Below are positions 5,276 through 5,291 of a stretch of 5,291 nucleotides of DNA, one piece after another. The notes under the pieces are model-generated. The model was not told the DNA's origin. It was given only the letters and a program-made list of their open reading frames with translations, and did not search any database. Both the position numbers and the translations under genes were made by a program. The stretch is from Cloacimonetes bacterium UBA4175. GTDB taxonomy: Bacteria; Cloacimonadota; Cloacimonadia; Cloacimonadales; Cloacimonadaceae. The DNA lies in NCBI GenBank assembly GCA_002379855.1, contig DFUX01000088.1:1-5291 (forward strand). Reading direction: 5' to 3'. The first letter of the stretch is position 1, and each line of letters opens with the position of its first letter.

Positions 5276-5291
5276 CCTTTGGGGTGGCTGA
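5251..5291 (-). repeat. Partial MITE/REP-like unit cut by window end
   Basis: The minus strand ends in GCCCGGGATGACAC, like the unit at 136-210, with 22 of 25 matches over the outer bases. Past these the sequence differs: it holds a tight hairpin ACCCC-TTT-GGGGT (5273-5285) in place of the CCAAA/TTTGG stem. The other end, presumably an ACTGGATCCCGGG-like word, would lie beyond the window. Confidence 0.5.

Larger units (their letters stand above)
5118..5291. other. Non-coding repeat region downstream of tgt
   Basis: No gene and no convincing intrinsic terminator is visible after the tgt stop. The stretch contains purine-rich GTGGAAAGG words, a 9-bp-period CAGGAT array and an inverted copy of the composite repeat found upstream of kamD. 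The last repeat is cut off by the window end. Confidence 0.75.

Noticed and set aside
1..5291. Insertion sequence or transposon carrying the operon
   Set aside because: There is no transposase or integrase and no convincing target duplication. The inverted composite repeats are short, diverged and more like dispersed intergenic elements.

Overview
The window holds a compact block of four genes on the + strand (424-5117), flanked on both sides by non-coding, repeat-rich DNA (1-423 and 5118-5291). In order the genes encode the alpha and beta subunits of the B12/PLP-dependent lysine 5,6-aminomutase (kamD, kamE), an intramembrane site-2 metalloprotease of the RseP family with two PDZ domains (rseP), and tRNA-guanine transglycosylase (tgt). 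All four are full length with their key catalytic residues intact. Spacing is extremely tight: kamD/kamE overlap by 4 nt (ATGA), kamE/rseP overlap by 4 nt (TTGA, giving rseP a TTG start), and one base separates rseP from tgt. Co-transcription with translational coupling is the natural reading.

Organism: lysine 5,6-aminomutase points to an anaerobe that ferments or syntrophically degrades lysine. The two-PDZ RseP suggests a Gram-negative (diderm) envelope. The coding regions look GC-rich and the intergenic DNA is full of short dispersed repeats. A Cloacimonadota-like or other FCB-group or candidate-phylum anaerobe would fit, but this is inference and no taxonomic marker in the window settles it.

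Layout: 1-281 is a patchwork of repeats: hairpins, two copies of a 16-bp word at 25-40 and 136-151, a roughly 23-bp degenerate tandem repeat, and a 75-bp MITE/REP-like unit at 136-210. 282-423 is an AT-richer control region with two perfect inverted repeats, a weak candidate promoter, and the ribosome binding site of kamD. 424-5117 is the gene block. 5118-5291 contains a 9-bp-period CAGGAT array and a second, inverted copy of the left-hand composite repeat, running to the window end.

How the parts work together: KamD and KamE form one enzyme that moves the terminal amino group of D-lysine or L-beta-lysine in the catabolic pathway. RseP (regulated membrane proteolysis) and Tgt (queuosine in tRNA wobble position 34) are housekeeping functions with no known direct link to it. 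Their tight coupling to kamDE is the most unusual gene-level feature. I found no clearly new defence, mobile or biosynthetic system. The notable non-coding signal is the pair of related composite repeats, in opposite orientation, on either side of the gene block.
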